Part shown: positions 47,344-58,653 of the stretch, one piece after another
Numbering within the stretch: position 1 is the first letter of the stretch
Layout of the letters: each line of letters starts with the position of its first letter
Source of the DNA: Photobacterium leiognathi
GTDB lineage: Bacteria > Pseudomonadota > Gammaproteobacteria > Enterobacterales > Vibrionaceae
Assembly (NCBI RefSeq): GCF_030685535.1
Contig: NZ_CP131601.1
Coordinates: 2,604,001 to 2,668,000, forward strand
DNA: 64,000 nt
Reading direction: 5' to 3'
Made by a program: the position numbers and the translations under genes
The notes under the pieces: model-generated
What the model was told of the DNA's origin: nothing
What the model saw: only the letters and a program-made list of their open reading frames with translations
The model's database searches: none

Positions 47344-48318
47344 TTACCAGCTTAAACGCTGCGGCACTAAAGATGCCGACAAGATACACAAAATACCGCC
47401 TAAATCAGCATAACGGATCACCGCTGGCGCTTGCTGCTCAACTTTCGGTTTAGCATGATAAGCAATACCTAAACCTGCCGCTTTCATCATTACCAGATCA
47501 TTTGCGCCATCGCCCACAGCAACAGTATTATGCGGTTCAATATCATATTGCTCGGCAAGCCCTTGCAAGATATTCGCTTTAGCTTGGGCATCAACGACAT
47601 CTCCAAGCACCTTGCCTGTTAATTTACCGTCAATGATTTCTAATTGGTTAGAAAAAGCAGCTGTAAGATCCAACTCTTGTTTTAGGTGATCAGAAAAGTA
47701 AGTAAAACCACCAGAAGCAATCGCGACTTTCCAGCCTCGTGAATGCAAGCTGGCAACAACCTCTCTTAACTCAGGCATAAACGGCAGTGTTGCTTTTACT
47801 TCGGCTAAGATAGATTCATCAGCCCCTGCTAGCGTACCTACACGCTGGCGCAAACTTTGTTCAAAGTCCAACTCACCTTGCATCGCGCGTTCAGTGACTT
47901 CTGCAACTTGCTCGCCAACACCTGCTAGTTTTGCTATTTCATCAATACATTCAATTTCAATTGCGGTTGAATCCATATCAAACACCACCAACCCCGGCTC
48001 AGTAAGATCAGGTAGTTCTGATAAATGGTAATAATCCAATGCTAGTGAACGGAATGCTTGCTCTAGCTCTTCAGTAAGATCATTGGCGATCAAAAACACA
48101 TCGTAAGATCCAACTTTCCAGCCAGCTAACAATACTAAATCGTCATCAAGCACTGCTGCTAATGATTCAATGTCATAGTGGCTGATCGCTTTACCATAAA
48201 ACATGGCGCGGGCTTGTCGCTTATCACTGTTAGTAACAGATAATAATTGCGGGAAACGTTTATAAAGCGTGGGGTGTTTTTTAATTTTAAGCACGTGCTC
48301 AACATCCATATTATTCAT
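47344..48318 (-). CDS. serB: Phosphoserine phosphatase
   Basis: Last step of serine synthesis. 324 aa: an N-terminal ACT-like region (about 1-105) and a HAD domain with DMDSTAIEIECIDEIAKLAG (nucleophile Asp), a Ser in AIASGGFTYF, and VGDGANDLVMMKAAGLGIAYHAKP. Length and motif order are normal. Divergent from ytjB, as in E. coli. Confidence 0.97.
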   Translation of the reverse strand: MNNMDVEHVLKIKKHPTLYKRFPQLLSVTNSDKRQARAMFYGKAISHYDIESLAAVLDDDLVLLAGWKVGSYDVFLIANDLTEELEQAFRSLALDYYHLSELPDLTEPGLVVFDMDSTAIEIECIDEIAKLAGVGEQVAEVTERAMQGELDFEQSLRQRVGTLAGADESILAEVKATLPFMPELREVVASLHSRGWKVAIASGGFTYFSDHLKQELDLTAAFSNQLEIIDGKLTGKVLGDVVDAQAKANILQGLAEQYDIEPHNTVAVGDGANDLVMMKAAGLGIAYHAKPKVEQQAPAVIRYADLGGILCILSASLVPQRLSW

Positions 48319-48673
48319 CCTGAAGGTAGCTTATTGCTATACCTAAGTCATCTCAAGATACTTAGGTATAGAGTATGATTATTAAAACCCTAACATCGTG
48401 ACAATTCAGCCACTTTATCGCTACTTCTTTACAAACTACCGATCCTGCCCGTGAAGAGCAACCCAATTTGTTACAAAGCTGTAATAAAAGATAGCTATTT
48501 CTCTTTTCTTTTACCTATAAAAACACCAATAGAAATGTGATTTTTTATCAGAGCTCATTAATAATAGACTCAAGGCTATGTTTTAAAACAAGATAATTAC
48601 AGTGAATAGTAAGATTCTTAATCTCATAGATTATCGTGTAAAATAGCACCAGCGAAGAAGAAAGGTTAACTCG
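48319..48673. promoter_or_regulatory. serB-ytjB divergent intergenic region
   Basis: 355 bp containing both promoters and a small palindromic repeat at 48337-48371. No operator could be named. Confidence 0.4.
48337..48371. repeat. Small palindromic repeat (REP-like)
   Basis: CTATACCTAAGT and ACTTAGGTATAG are perfect 12-bp inverse copies around CATCTCAAGAT. The pattern ACC(C/T)AAGT-CATCT-CAAGAT resembles short dispersed palindromes common in Vibrionaceae intergenic DNA. Only one copy was seen here. Confidence 0.5.
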
Positions 48674-49288
48674 ATGATAAAATGGAAAAATAAGCGCTGG
48701 CAAAGCTTAGGACGACTTTCAGTACTGTTATTATGTGCTCTTGCCTTAATTGGTATGCTGGAATATGGCGCCCTGTTAACACAGCGTAATTATCAAATGC
48801 TAAGTGAGCAAACACAGACGTTATCGCGCATGCTTGTTCGCCAAACAGCAGAAAGTGCAGCATCTGAAATTACCGATAATGATCAAGATAAATTACAGCA
48901 ACTCGTCAATCAGCTTTCTGATGAGCCTCTTATTTTAGATGCATCTATTTATAATATTGACGGGGTAACACTAGCAAAAACAGATCAATCAATGCCATTA
49001 GAACAATTAACCGGGCTATCTACCCCATTGGCGATGGCGAGCATTGGACGCCAACAAATTGTTCAACCGATTTTTGCTAATAATCACGTGATTGGTTTTG
49101 TTCGTATTACGCTTGAGCACAATAAACTATTAGCGCATGCAAAAAGCCAAATTGAATACATGACCAGCATTATTCGTGGCTTGATCCTCGTTGCATTAAT
49201 GATTGGCTTACTATTGGCTTTTACCTTTGGTCGTCGAAAAGATATTTGGCATTTCCCTTTCTTACTTACCGCTAATGCCAAAGACTAA
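48674..49288 (+). CDS. ytjB: YtjB/Smp (AhpA-like) membrane protein
   Basis: 204 aa with two membrane segments (about 15-33 and 165-187) flanking a periplasmic domain with a sensor-like helical start (YQMLSEQTQTLSRMLVRQTAESAASEI). Precise function unknown; the family sits next to serB in E. coli as well, where it was called Smp. The gene is divergent from serB, and the terminator after it is shared with deoD. Confidence 0.87.
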   Translation: MIKWKNKRWQSLGRLSVLLLCALALIGMLEYGALLTQRNYQMLSEQTQTLSRMLVRQTAESAASEITDNDQDKLQQLVNQLSDEPLILDASIYNIDGVTLAKTDQSMPLEQLTGLSTPLAMASIGRQQIVQPIFANNHVIGFVRITLEHNKLLAHAKSQIEYMTSIIRGLILVALMIGLLLAFTFGRRKDIWHFPFLLTANAKD

Positions 49289-49315
49289 ACGCGAGATCTA
49301 TCGAATTGACACATA

Positions 49316-49352
49316 AAAAAACGGAAACAGCTTATCAACTGTTTCCGTTTTT
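49316..49352. terminator. Bidirectional terminator between ytjB and deoD
   Basis: AAAAACGGAAACAG and CTGTTTCCGTTTTT pair perfectly across 8 nt; ends of converging genes. Confidence 0.9.
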
Positions 49353-49376
49353 ATTTATCTGTTTAATCAAGAATGA

Positions 49377-50102
49377 TTAAGCTTCTTCTGCATCACCTAA
49401 GATCACAGAATCTAGTGCGATTTCAATCATCTCGTTGAACGTTAGCTGACGCTCTTCAGACGTTGTCGCTTCACCACGTAAGATGTGATCAGATACAGTA
49501 CAGATAGTTAGCGCTTTTGCACCAAACTCAGCAGCAACACCGTAGATACCCGCCGCTTCCATTTCAACACCAACGATGCCGTACTTATCCATGGTTTTGA
49601 AGAATTCAAAATCTGGGTTGTAGAACAGATCAGCAGAGAAGATGTTACCTACTTTTACAGGAATACCTTTCGCTTTTGCTGCTTCTACTGCGTTTTGTAC
49701 CATACCGAAATCAGCAATCGCTGCGAAATCGTGACCGCCAAAACGAATACGGTTTACTTTAGAATCTGTTGATGCACCCATACCGATAACAACGTCGCGT
49801 AGCTTAACGTCGTCACGTACTGCACCACAACTACCCACACGAATGATCTTCTTCACACCAAAATCTTTAATTAATTCTGTTGCGTAGATAGAACATGATG
49901 GAATACCCATACCGTGACCCATAACAGAGATCTTGCGACCTTTGTAAGTGCCCGTGAAGCCTAACATACTACGTACATTACATACTTCTTTTGCGTCTTC
50001 TAGGAAAGTTTCAGCAATGTACTTAGCACGTAGCGGATCGCCCGGCATTAGCACTACATCTGCAAAATCGCCCATTTCAGCATTAATATGTGGAGTAGCC
50101 AT
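49377..50102 (-). CDS. deoD: Purine nucleoside phosphorylase DeoD
   Basis: Phosphorolysis of purine (deoxy)nucleosides to base and (deoxy)ribose-1-phosphate. 241 aa, the trimeric-of-dimers DeoD type: [85 protein letters not shown] (catalytic Asp). Last gene of the deoC-A-B-D series, 184 bp after deoB. Confidence 0.98.
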   Translation of the reverse strand: MATPHINAEMGDFADVVLMPGDPLRAKYIAETFLEDAKEVCNVRSMLGFTGTYKGRKISVMGHGMGIPSCSIYATELIKDFGVKKIIRVGSCGAVRDDVKLRDVVIGMGASTDSKVNRIRFGGHDFAAIADFGMVQNAVEAAKAKGIPVKVGNIFSADLFYNPDFEFFKTMDKYGIVGVEMEAAGIYGVAAEFGAKALTICTVSDHILRGEATTSEERQLTFNEMIEIALDSVILGDAEEA

Positions 50103-50286
50103 AGTTGTATCCTTTTCCTATTTTTAGTTAGCTGTCAGTGTTGAATTACGCTCAACGTTAAAGGCTGACATTTCGCTAAACACGCTGTGACTGTCTCGCA
50201 TTATAAAGTGGAAAATACTAAACAATCATGTCTTTTTTATAATAAATAAGGGTAAATAAGATTTACCCTTATAAGAAATTTTTCAA

Positions 50287-51507
50287 TTATAGGAATGACT
50301 TACCGTATTCCATATCAGAAGTACCAAAGTACTCTGCTAGACTTTGACCGATATCGGCAAATGTCTCACGGCGACCTAGTGAGCCAGGCTTGATATTAGG
50401 ACCTGCAACCAATACTGGAATGTGCTCACGAGTATGATCAGTACCCGGCCATGTTGGATCACAACCGTGATCGGCTGTAATGATCATGACATCCTCACCT
50501 TGAAGTAGCTCTAAGATCTCAGGTAGACGACGATCAAAGTATTCAAGCGCTGCCGCATAACCTGCCACATTACGACGGTGACCATAAGCAGAATCGAAAT
50601 CAACAAAGTTAGTGAACACAATGGTGTTATCACCCGCTTCTTTAATTTGCGCTAACGTTGCGTCAAACAAAGCAGGAATGCCAGTTGCTTTTACTTTGCT
50701 CGTAATACCGCAACCTGCGTAGATATCAGAAATCTTACCGATGGATACCACTTCACCTTGTTTCTCATCCACTAGCTTTTGTAAAATCGTTGCTGCTGGC
50801 GGCTCAAGCGACAAATCACGGCGGTTACCCGTACGCTCAAACTGACCTTTACCTGCACCGATAAATGGACGCGCGATAACACGGCCAATGTTGTAATCTT
50901 CTAGCTCTTCACGGGCAATTTGGCAAAGCTCTAATAGACGATCTAAACCAAATGTCTCTTCATGACAGGCAATCTGAAATACTGAGTCAGCAGAAGTGTA
51001 GAAGATTGGTTGACCCGTTCTCATGTGCTCTTCGCCTAGATCATCCAGTACTTGTGTACCCGATGCATGGCAGTTACCAAGGAAGCCATCTAAACCTGCG
51101 CGAGCTAGAATGCGATCAGTAAGCTCTTTCGGGAAGCTATTTGCTTTATCGTCAAAGTAGCCCCAATCAAACAACACAGGCACACCAGCAATTTCCCAGT
51201 GACCAGATGGCGTATCTTTACCAGAAGATAGCTCTTGTGCATGGGCGTAAGCGCCTGTGATCTCTGAATTTGGATCCATGCCTTCAGGGAAGCTACCGCA
51301 TGATTCTTCACACGCTTTCGCTAAACCTAATTTTGTTAAGTTTGGTAAGTGTAATGGACCGTTGCGATCGCCATTATTAGCTTCGCCGCGCGCACACGCC
51401 TGTGCAATATGACCCAATGTATTTGCACCTACATCACCAAATTTATCAGCGTCTGCAGAGGCACCAATACCAAAAGAATCTAGCACTAAAATAATTGAAC
51501 GTTTCAT
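50287..51507 (-). CDS. deoB: Phosphopentomutase DeoB
   Basis: Converts (deoxy)ribose-1-phosphate to the 5-phosphate, feeding DeoC. 406 aa from the ATG at 51505-51507, which has ATGGAGTAACT as ribosome site and gives the family start [16 protein letters not shown]; a longer frame reaching 51579 would overlap deoA. Alkaline-phosphatase superfamily metal ligands are visible in [39 protein letters not shown]. 10 bp after deoA. Confidence 0.97.
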   Translation of the reverse strand: MKRSIILVLDSFGIGASADADKFGDVGANTLGHIAQACARGEANNGDRNGPLHLPNLTKLGLAKACEESCGSFPEGMDPNSEITGAYAHAQELSSGKDTPSGHWEIAGVPVLFDWGYFDDKANSFPKELTDRILARAGLDGFLGNCHASGTQVLDDLGEEHMRTGQPIFYTSADSVFQIACHEETFGLDRLLELCQIAREELEDYNIGRVIARPFIGAGKGQFERTGNRRDLSLEPPAATILQKLVDEKQGEVVSIGKISDIYAGCGITSKVKATGIPALFDATLAQIKEAGDNTIVFTNFVDFDSAYGHRRNVAGYAAALEYFDRRLPEILELLQGEDVMIITADHGCDPTWPGTDHTREHIPVLVAGPNIKPGSLGRRETFADIGQSLAEYFGTSDMEYGKSFL

Positions 51508-51517
51508 AGTTACTCCA

Positions 51518-52849
51518 TTACACATCTTGCTTGCTGACACGACGGTATACTTCAGGGGTTGCTTCAGGTTTATTGTCACTCACGGTGATGTTGCTACGAA
51601 CTGCTTTTGCTGCTTCTTCCCATTGTGCTTCAGTACGTGCATGTACCATAGCTAATGGGGTATCAGCATACACTTCATCACCTAAACGGATCATGTCGCT
51701 AAAGCCTACTGCGTAATCAATCTTATCGCTTGCTACGCGGCGACCACCGCCCATACCCACCACAGCCATACCTAAACCACGAGTATCCATGGCATGAGCA
51801 AAACCTGTCGTTTCAGCAAATACTGGCTTCACGATTTCAGCTTTTTCTAAATAGTTGTCATAGTTTTCGATGAAATCTGTAGGGCCACCTAAACCTGCCA
51901 CCATTTTGCCAAATCGCTCTGCCGCTTGACCGTTATCTAATACTGCTTGCAGCTTAGTACGTGCTTGTTGTGTATCAGTAGCTAACTTACTGATCACTAA
52001 CATTTCAGCACACAATGCCATAGTTACTTCAAACAAACGAGGGTTACGGTATTCGTCAGTTAAGAACTGTACCGCTTCACGTACTTCTAGTGCATTACCC
52101 GCGCTCGATGCTAATACTTGGTTCATGTCTGTTAGCAATGCAGATGTACACGTACCCGCACCATTTGCCACTGCGACGATTGATTTCGCTAGATCTTCAG
52201 AGGCTTGGTAAGTTGGCATAAATGCACCAGAGCCCACTTTCACATCCATCACTAAGTAATCTAAGCCAGCTGCTAATTTCTTCGATAAAATCGAGGCGGT
52301 AATTAGTGAGATGTTATCAACCGTTGCAGTCACGTCACGGGTCGCGTACACACGCTTATCCGCTGGCGCTAAATCACCAGTTTGACCAATGATCGCCACA
52401 CCCGCCTCTTTCGTCACACTACCGAACACTTCGTTGGTTGGAGTGATGTTATAACCTGGGATTGATTCCAGCTTATCGAGCGTACCGCCTGTGTGGCCCA
52501 AACCACGACCAGAGATCATTGGTACGTAACCACCACATGCCGCCACCATTGCGCCTAGCATTAATGAAGTCACATCACCCACACCACCGGTTGAGTGTTT
52601 ATCTACAACAGGACCATCAAAGTGCATGTATCCCCAATCAATCACCATGCCTGAATCACGCATTGCACATGTTAGTGCCACACGCTCGTCCATGGTCATA
52701 TCGTTAAAGTAAATTGCCATTGCGAATGCCGCAATTTGACCTTCAGAGACAGTATCTTTCGCTACGCCTTGAATGAAGAAATTAATTTCATCGGCAGTTA
52801 ATTCAATATTGTCACGCTTTTTACGAATGATTTCTTGAGGTAAGTACAT
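51518..52849 (-). CDS. deoA: Thymidine phosphorylase DeoA
   Basis: Phosphorolysis of thymidine and deoxyuridine. 443 aa. The phosphate-binding loop [16 protein letters not shown], the substrate residues in [23 protein letters not shown] and [13 protein letters not shown] are all present. Second gene of the deo operon, 211 bp after deoC with a hairpin between. Confidence 0.98.
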   Translation of the reverse strand: MYLPQEIIRKKRDNIELTADEINFFIQGVAKDTVSEGQIAAFAMAIYFNDMTMDERVALTCAMRDSGMVIDWGYMHFDGPVVDKHSTGGVGDVTSLMLGAMVAACGGYVPMISGRGLGHTGGTLDKLESIPGYNITPTNEVFGSVTKEAGVAIIGQTGDLAPADKRVYATRDVTATVDNISLITASILSKKLAAGLDYLVMDVKVGSGAFMPTYQASEDLAKSIVAVANGAGTCTSALLTDMNQVLASSAGNALEVREAVQFLTDEYRNPRLFEVTMALCAEMLVISKLATDTQQARTKLQAVLDNGQAAERFGKMVAGLGGPTDFIENYDNYLEKAEIVKPVFAETTGFAHAMDTRGLGMAVVGMGGGRRVASDKIDYAVGFSDMIRLGDEVYADTPLAMVHARTEAQWEEAAKAVRSNITVSDNKPEATPEVYRRVSKQDV

Positions 52850-53022
52850 GCTGATCCTCTTATTTTTTGTTCAGCTAAGTAGGGAGTACTAACGCTTTAA
52901 TTTATGGTGTTTTGCTTTATTTTCTAAATTTTAGGTGCAAAAAAGGCAACAACCACGAAAACGTAGTGCTGATATACAAATTAAAGTATTAGTTACGACG
53001 TTAATAACGTCGCCAAAGAATT

Positions 53023-53053
53023 TAAACAAGGTGGCGATTCACCACCTTGTTTA
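53023..53053 (-). terminator. Hairpin between deoC and deoA
   Basis: TAAACAAGGTGG and CCACCTTGTTTA form a perfect 12-bp stem 8 bp after deoC, but without a proper T run on the minus strand. It may attenuate or stabilise the deoC message, not stop it fully. A second stem, CGACGTTA/TAACGTCG, follows at about 52997-53013. Confidence 0.5.
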
Positions 53054-53060
53054 CAAAAGA

Positions 53061-53837
53061 TTAGTAGCCGCCTTGCGCCGCTTCTTCACCTTCGCCTAAT
53101 GTGTGTAGCAAGTTAGCCAGTAGGCTTGATGCACCAAAACGGTAGTGGCGGCTATCCGCCCACTCAGCACCTAGAGTTTCATCAGCCATCGCTAGATACT
53201 GTTGCGCATCTTCAGCTGTACGCACACCACCAGCAGGCTTAAAGCCAACTGTTTTTTCTACGCCCATGTCTTTAATCACATTAAGCATGATTTGTGCATA
53301 TTCTGGTGTTGCGTTTACAGGCACTTTACCTGTTGATGTTTTGATGAAATCTGCACCAGCATTGATTGAGATTTCAGATGCTTGCTTGATAAGTGCTTCT
53401 GTTTTTAGCTCACCCGTTTCGATGATAACTTTTAGTAGTACGTTGTCGCCACATGCCGCTTTACATTGCTTCACAAGCTCAAAACCAACTTCTGCATTAC
53501 CAGCCATTAGTGCGCGGTATGGGAATACTACGTCGACTTCGTCAGCACCGTAAGCAACCGCCGCTTTTGTTTCAGCAACAGCGATTTCGATATCATCGTT
53601 ACCGTGTGGGAAGTTAGTTACTGTTGCAATGCGTACTTCTGGCGTACCTTGCTCACGTAGTTGCTTCTTCGCTACTGGGATAAAGCGAGGGTAAATGCAC
53701 ACTGCTGCCGTGTTACCAACAACTGTTTTAGCGTTCTTACAAAGCTCGATCACTTTTGCATCAGTGTCGTCGTCATTCAGTGTTGTTAAATCCATTAATT
53801 TAAGTGCACGTAGTGCAGCAGTTTTTAAATCGCTCAT
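53061..53837 (-). CDS. deoC: Deoxyribose-phosphate aldolase DeoC
   Basis: Cleaves deoxyribose-5-phosphate to acetaldehyde and glyceraldehyde-3-phosphate. 258 aa. Schiff-base Lys in [13 protein letters not shown], further active-site residues in [39 protein letters not shown] and [15 protein letters not shown]. First gene of the deo operon; ribosome site GGAGATAG. Confidence 0.98.
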   Translation of the reverse strand: MSDLKTAALRALKLMDLTTLNDDDTDAKVIELCKNAKTVVGNTAAVCIYPRFIPVAKKQLREQGTPEVRIATVTNFPHGNDDIEIAVAETKAAVAYGADEVDVVFPYRALMAGNAEVGFELVKQCKAACGDNVLLKVIIETGELKTEALIKQASEISINAGADFIKTSTGKVPVNATPEYAQIMLNVIKDMGVEKTVGFKPAGGVRTAEDAQQYLAMADETLGAEWADSRHYRFGASSLLANLLHTLGEGEEAAQGGY

Positions 53838-54383
53838 GACTATCTCCAGTCGTAATATTTAATTCAAAGCTGATCAAATGAAGCTGTGAATATCAGTATA
53901 AACGAAGGTAAAGCTCTCATGGTTTTCCATCAGGCTACCGAATGCAGTATCAAATACTGCAACAAATGAGCGGACTTGATTCCTTGAAGTTTTCAGTAAG
54001 TAAATACTTACCAAATGACTTATCCATATTCCCGCGCAAGAGCAGCAGCACACTGTGCTCCCCTTGCAAAATCGCTTTATTTGTTGGGCTCAATCATAAC
54101 AACTCGACCGTCATTCGACTATCAAACTTATGTTTCCACCCGTGGATAATGTGTTTACTAAAATAATAAATCAGAAACAGTAACAGCGTTATTCTGCCTA
54201 ACCTTATTGACTTTAAATAAGTGGCATTTGCTCGTCACATTACCCTTTTTGAATGGCGTAAGAATAGCAGAGTGAAAATATAGAAAAGGGAACGCAATCG
54301 ATTTTATGCAAGTTAATTTCGAACTATCGCCATAATGTTTACTTATGCTGTTGATTATCGCTGAACATTTCCAGTGCAAACAT
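53838..54383. promoter_or_regulatory. deo operon upstream region
   Basis: About 550 bp between deoC and the nupC terminator, no supportable gene. It must carry the deo promoter(s). A perfect inverted repeat TGCAGTAT-CAA-ATACTGCA lies at 53943-53961 and could be an operator (not the E. coli DeoR palindrome). A weak CRP-like half TGTGAATATCA occurs at 53885-53895. Confidence 0.45.
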
Positions 54384-54417
54384 AAAAAAACGCCCCGACT
54401 TTCGTCAGGGCGTTTTT
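54384..54417 (-). terminator. Terminator after nupC
   Basis: Minus strand: AAAAACGCCCTGACGAAAGTCGGGGCGTTTTTTT, a GC-rich stem with long T tail, just after the nupC stop. Confidence 0.9.
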
Positions 54418-54440
54418 ATGAGATTTGGTTATCTTAGCAA

Positions 54441-55730
54441 TTACATCGCTAGAGAGATAAACAGACCAGCAATTGTTGCAGACATTAGGTTCGATAACGT
54501 ACCTGCTGCTACCGCCTTCATACCGAAGCGAGCGATTTCTGCACGGCGGCTTGGAGCAAGGCCACCTAGACCACCTAGTAGGATTGCAACCGATGAAAGG
54601 TTTGCGAAACCACATAGTGCGAATGAGATAATTGCTTTTGTCTTCTCAGACATTGCTGCGCCAGTTTGAGCTACAAGCATACCGCCATCTGCCACGTCTT
54701 TTAGGTACGGTGCAAAGTTTAGGTAAGCAACGAATTCGTTAACAACAATCTTCTGACCGATGAATGAACCAGCGATTTGTGCTTCACCCCATGGCACGCC
54801 GATTAGGTAAGCAAGTGGTGCGAAGATGTAACCTAGGATTAGTTCTAGTGTTAGCTCAGGCATACCGAACCAACCACCGATACCACCTAGCATACCGTTG
54901 ATTAGGGCGATTAGACCGATGAATGCTAGTAGCATCGCACCTACGTTTAGCGCAAGTTGCATACCAGATGAAGCACCTGCTGCTGCTGCGTCGATAACGT
55001 TAGCTGGTTTTTCAACACTTTCATCTTCGTTACCAGCAAGCTGCTCAATAGGCTGCTCAGTTTCTGGCTTGATGATTTTAGCAAACAGTAGACCACCAGG
55101 TGCTGCCATGAATGATGCTGCAATTAGGTACTCTAGCGGTACACCCATTGATGCGTAACCTGCTAGTACACCACCAGCAACTGACGCCAAACCACCACAC
55201 ATTACTGCGAATAGCTCAGATTGCGTCATCTTAGGAATGAATGGACGAACAACTAATGGTGCTTCTGTTTGACCAACGAAAATGTTCGCTGTTGCTGACA
55301 TAGATTCGGCGTGAGAAGTACCCAATACTTTGCGTAGACCGCCACCAAGAATGTTGATAACAATTTGCATCACACCCAAGTAGTAAAGAACACTAATCAA
55401 CGCAGAGAAGAAGACAATAACAGGAAGAACGCGTAGGGCGAATACAAAGCCACCACCACCGAATACTTCAAACATTTTATCCGATGTTAGGCCACCAAAT
55501 AGGAAGTTGATACCGTCATTACCGTAAGCGATAACGTTAGCAACAGCTTGAGACATGCCATACAGCACATCACGACCAACTGGCACATACAGTACGAATG
55601 CACCTAATAAGAATTGGATAGCAAATGCGCCACCAACAGTACGTAAGTTAATTGCTTTACGGTTATCAGAAAGTAGTACTGCGATTAATAGCAGAACAAC
55701 CATCCCAACCAGGCTCATAAACATGCTCAT
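54441..55730 (-). CDS. nupC: Concentrative nucleoside transporter NupC family
   Basis: Proton- or sodium-coupled nucleoside importer of the inner membrane, 429 aa with about 8-10 hydrophobic segments. Conserved CNT motifs: [106 protein letters not shown]. The insertion with acidic [11 protein letters not shown] near residue 225 is a loop variant of the Vibrio-type protein. It lies upstream of and codirectional with deoC and supplies its substrates. Confidence 0.93.
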   Translation of the reverse strand: MSMFMSLVGMVVLLLIAVLLSDNRKAINLRTVGGAFAIQFLLGAFVLYVPVGRDVLYGMSQAVANVIAYGNDGINFLFGGLTSDKMFEVFGGGGFVFALRVLPVIVFFSALISVLYYLGVMQIVINILGGGLRKVLGTSHAESMSATANIFVGQTEAPLVVRPFIPKMTQSELFAVMCGGLASVAGGVLAGYASMGVPLEYLIAASFMAAPGGLLFAKIIKPETEQPIEQLAGNEDESVEKPANVIDAAAAGASSGMQLALNVGAMLLAFIGLIALINGMLGGIGGWFGMPELTLELILGYIFAPLAYLIGVPWGEAQIAGSFIGQKIVVNEFVAYLNFAPYLKDVADGGMLVAQTGAAMSEKTKAIISFALCGFANLSSVAILLGGLGGLAPSRRAEIARFGMKAVAAGTLSNLMSATIAGLFISLAM

Positions 55731-55878
55731 GGTTTATGTATATCCTATTAAGTTAAATTTGGCGTCTCAACAATTCGGCTCTCTATAAGAGTCGTGCGCA
55801 TTATACGCATGCAGCCCGTAACAAAGTAATGCCACCATCACAGTTTTAGAGCTGTAAACATGCAAGAGTTACCCACTC

Positions 55879-55894
55879 TGTGAACGCAATCACA
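55879..55894. promoter_or_regulatory. CRP-binding site upstream of nupC
   Basis: TGTGAACGCAATCACA is a perfect TGTGA-N6-TCACA, about 150 bp upstream of the nupC start. It implies cAMP-CRP activation of nucleoside uptake. Confidence 0.8.
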
Positions 55895-55910
55895 AAAAAT
55901 TATAACCAAA

Positions 55911-55939
55911 AAGCAAACGTTTTACGCAATCGTTTGTCT
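55911..55939. promoter_or_regulatory. Overlapping LacI-family (CytR/PurR-like) operators upstream of nupC
   Basis: AAGCAAACGTTTTACG (55911-55926) and ACGCAATCGTTTGTCT (55924-55939) both approximate ANGCAANCGNTTNCNT. They sit next to the CRP site, the typical CytR/CRP arrangement; which LacI-family protein binds cannot be told. Confidence 0.55.
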
Positions 55940-55951
55940 TTTGTACCAAGA

Positions 55952-56734
55952 TCACGAGGGAATTTTAAATAGTTCATATGCAGTTAAGGTTGTAGCACCG
56001 ATAACATCCGCTATTTCTATCCCTTTAAGCAGTGCAACTGACTGCGCAATATGGGTTAAACGTTCAGGACGATTTGGTTCTCCTTGAAAACCACAAACAG
56101 GCATATCAGGCGCATCGGTCTCTAACACGATCGCTGACAATGGCAATTTTCTAATGGTCTCTCGGGTCTTTTTCGCCCGTTCATACGTGATTGTGCCACC
56201 GACGCCAATTTTGATCCCCAAATCCAACAATTGAGATGCTTGCTGATAACTACCACTAAAACCATGATAAACCCCACCTTGAGAAGGCATATCCGTTTTA
56301 ATGGCTCGCAATAATTCAGGAAAGGCTTTACGACAATGTAATATAACAGGAAGGTGGTAAGTATTAGCTAACTTTAATTGTTCAGTGAGCCACGATAATT
56401 GCTGCTGACGATCAAACTCTGCTATCGCAAAATCCAATCCGCACTCACCTACAGCAACACACTTTGTATTAGGCTGTTTTAACGCCGTTGCTAATGCATT
56501 GGCCAATTGAGTACATACATCATCAGTATGTTCGGTGCTAAAGAAAGGATGAATACCCAAACCGTAATAAAGCTCATGATGGTGTTGGCATAACTGCTCA
56601 ATACTATGCCAATTAGATTGCCCAACAGAGGGAATGACTATTTGCTTAACTCCAGCCGCTTTTGCCAAGGTTAACGCACGCTCTGGATCATCACTAAATG
56701 GGGGATAATCAAAGTGGCAATGGGTATCTATCAT
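55952..56734 (-). CDS. yjjV: TatD-family metal-dependent hydrolase YjjV
   Basis: 260-aa TIM-barrel deoxyribonuclease-like hydrolase. Metal-binding MIDTHCHFDYPPF (HxH), Glu in GECGLDFA, His in ILHCRKA and VYHGFSG, Asp in LETDAPDMPVCG. YjjV occupies the same neighbourhood near deo in E. coli. Substrate in vivo unproven; 3'-5' nuclease activity is known for relatives. Confidence 0.9.
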   Translation of the reverse strand: MIDTHCHFDYPPFSDDPERALTLAKAAGVKQIVIPSVGQSNWHSIEQLCQHHHELYYGLGIHPFFSTEHTDDVCTQLANALATALKQPNTKCVAVGECGLDFAIAEFDRQQQLSWLTEQLKLANTYHLPVILHCRKAFPELLRAIKTDMPSQGGVYHGFSGSYQQASQLLDLGIKIGVGGTITYERAKKTRETIRKLPLSAIVLETDAPDMPVCGFQGEPNRPERLTHIAQSVALLKGIEIADVIGATTLTAYELFKIPS

Positions 56735-56970
56735 CTATAATCCCTTTCATTACAAATCTCTTGTTATGAAGAGATACCTTATCGCTCTCTTCTATTTGGT
56801 TAAGAATACTTTATTTCACTATGCTCAATTAAGGATTCTTATACGCCTAGATTGAGTCTCACGCTAAAATCAGCGACAATAATAGACAACTTACCATTCA
56901 TTTTGTTCTGTTGCTTTGCTTGATGTAATACAGCGGCAACGGAGTACTTTTATTTAAAAAGAACACGCTA

Positions 56971-58560
56971 ATGTCGCAAACTCAGTTTCAGGGCGAAGTA
57001 TCTAAACGTCGTACTTTCGCTATCATCTCTCACCCCGATGCGGGTAAAACAACCATTACCGAAAAAGTACTGTTATTCGGAAACGCTATCCAAAAAGCAG
57101 GTACGGTAAAAGGTCGTGGTTCTAACCAACACGCAAAATCAGACTGGATGGAGATGGAAAAAGAGCGTGGTATCTCTGTTACTACCTCTGTAATGCAATT
57201 TCCATACAACGAATGCCTGGTAAACCTACTAGATACTCCAGGACACGAAGATTTCTCGGAAGATACCTACCGTACTCTAACCGCTGTTGACTCATGTCTA
57301 ATGGTTATCGATGCAGCAAAAGGTGTCGAAGATCGTACCCGTAAGCTAATGGAAGTAACGCGTCTGCGTGATACGCCTATCGTTACCTTCATGAACAAAT
57401 TGGACCGTGATATCCGTGATCCAATGGAGCTACTAGACGAAGTTGAAAATGAACTAGGTATGGCATGTGCTCCTATTTCATGGCCGATCGGTTGTGGTAA
57501 AGAGTTCAAAGGTGTGTACCACATTCACCGTGACGAAACGATCCTATACAGCACAGGTCAAGGTCATACGATCCAAGAACAACGTATCGTTAAGGGCATT
57601 GATAACCCTGAGCTTGATGAAGCTGTAGGTAGCGATCTAGCTGAACAACTTCGTGAAGAGCTTGAGCTTGTACTGGGCGCTTCAAACGAGTTTGATGAAG
57701 AGCTATTTTTAGCTGGCGAACTAACACCAGTATTTTTTGGTACTGCACTAGGTAACTTTGGTGTTGACCACATGCTTGATGGCTTAACCGCATGGGCACC
57801 AGCGCCACTACCTCGCCAAGCCAACGAGCGTGAAGTAGTAGCAACGGAAGATAAGTTCTCTGGCTTCGTATTTAAGATCCAAGCCAACATGGATCCTAAG
57901 CACCGTGACCGTATCGCATTCATGCGTATTGTATCGGGTACTTACACTCAAGGTATGAAGATGAACCATGTTCGTACCGGTAAAAACGTTAGTATCTCTG
58001 ATGCGGTAACGTTCATGGCGGGTGATCGTTCTCGTGCTGAAACCGCTTATGCTGGTGACATCATTGGTCTACACAACCACGGTACAATCCAAATCGGTGA
58101 TACTTTCACTCAAGGTGAAAGCTTGAAGTTCTCTGGTATTCCAAACTTCGCACCAGAATTGTTCCGCCGTATTCGCCTAAAAGATCCACTAAAGCAAAAG
58201 CAGCTACTAAAAGGTCTGGTACAGCTTTCTGAAGAAGGTGCGGTACAGGTATTCCGTCCACTGCAAAACAACGATTTGATCGTAGGTGCGGTCGGTGTGC
58301 TTCAGTTTGATGTGGTTGTTGCACGTCTAAAAGCAGAGTACAACGTTGAAGCGATTTACGAAGGTGTTAACGTGGCAACTGCACGTTGGGTTGAGTGTGA
58401 TGACGTGAAGAAACTCGAAGAGTTTAAGCGTAAGAACCAAGCAAACCTTGCACTTGATGGTGGCGATAACTTGTCTTACATCGCACCAACGATGGTTAAC
58501 CTAAACCTTGCGAAAGAGCGTTTCCCTGAAGTTGATTTCCGTGCAACACGTGAACACTAA
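56971..58560 (+). CDS. prfC: Peptide chain release factor RF3
   Basis: GTPase that recycles RF1/RF2 after termination. 529 aa as in E. coli. G motifs: [13 protein letters not shown], the switch region [35 protein letters not shown]3-specific C-terminal domain with [20 protein letters not shown]. The codon pattern is that of a highly expressed gene. Confidence 0.98.
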   Translation: MSQTQFQGEVSKRRTFAIISHPDAGKTTITEKVLLFGNAIQKAGTVKGRGSNQHAKSDWMEMEKERGISVTTSVMQFPYNECLVNLLDTPGHEDFSEDTYRTLTAVDSCLMVIDAAKGVEDRTRKLMEVTRLRDTPIVTFMNKLDRDIRDPMELLDEVENELGMACAPISWPIGCGKEFKGVYHIHRDETILYSTGQGHTIQEQRIVKGIDNPELDEAVGSDLAEQLREELELVLGASNEFDEELFLAGELTPVFFGTALGNFGVDHMLDGLTAWAPAPLPRQANEREVVATEDKFSGFVFKIQANMDPKHRDRIAFMRIVSGTYTQGMKMNHVRTGKNVSISDAVTFMAGDRSRAETAYAGDIIGLHNHGTIQIGDTFTQGESLKFSGIPNFAPELFRRIRLKDPLKQKQLLKGLVQLSEEGAVQVFRPLQNNDLIVGAVGVLQFDVVVARLKAEYNVEAIYEGVNVATARWVECDDVKKLEEFKRKNQANLALDGGDNLSYIAPTMVNLNLAKERFPEVDFRATREH

Positions 58561-58593
58561 TCAGCGCTATTAGATTTAACCAATAGATATAAC

Positions 58594-58620
58594 AAAGCCG
58601 AGCATGATGCTCGGCTTTTT
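58594..58620. terminator. Bidirectional terminator between prfC and rimI
   Basis: AAAGCCGAGCA-TGA-TGCTCGGCTTTTT. Confidence 0.9.
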
Positions 58621-58653
58621 CATGTTTATCACTCATCAAATAACAACAGTAAA

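Noticed and set aside
53885..53900. CRP site upstream of deoC.
   Set aside because: Only one half (TGTGA) is good; the second half does not match TCACA.
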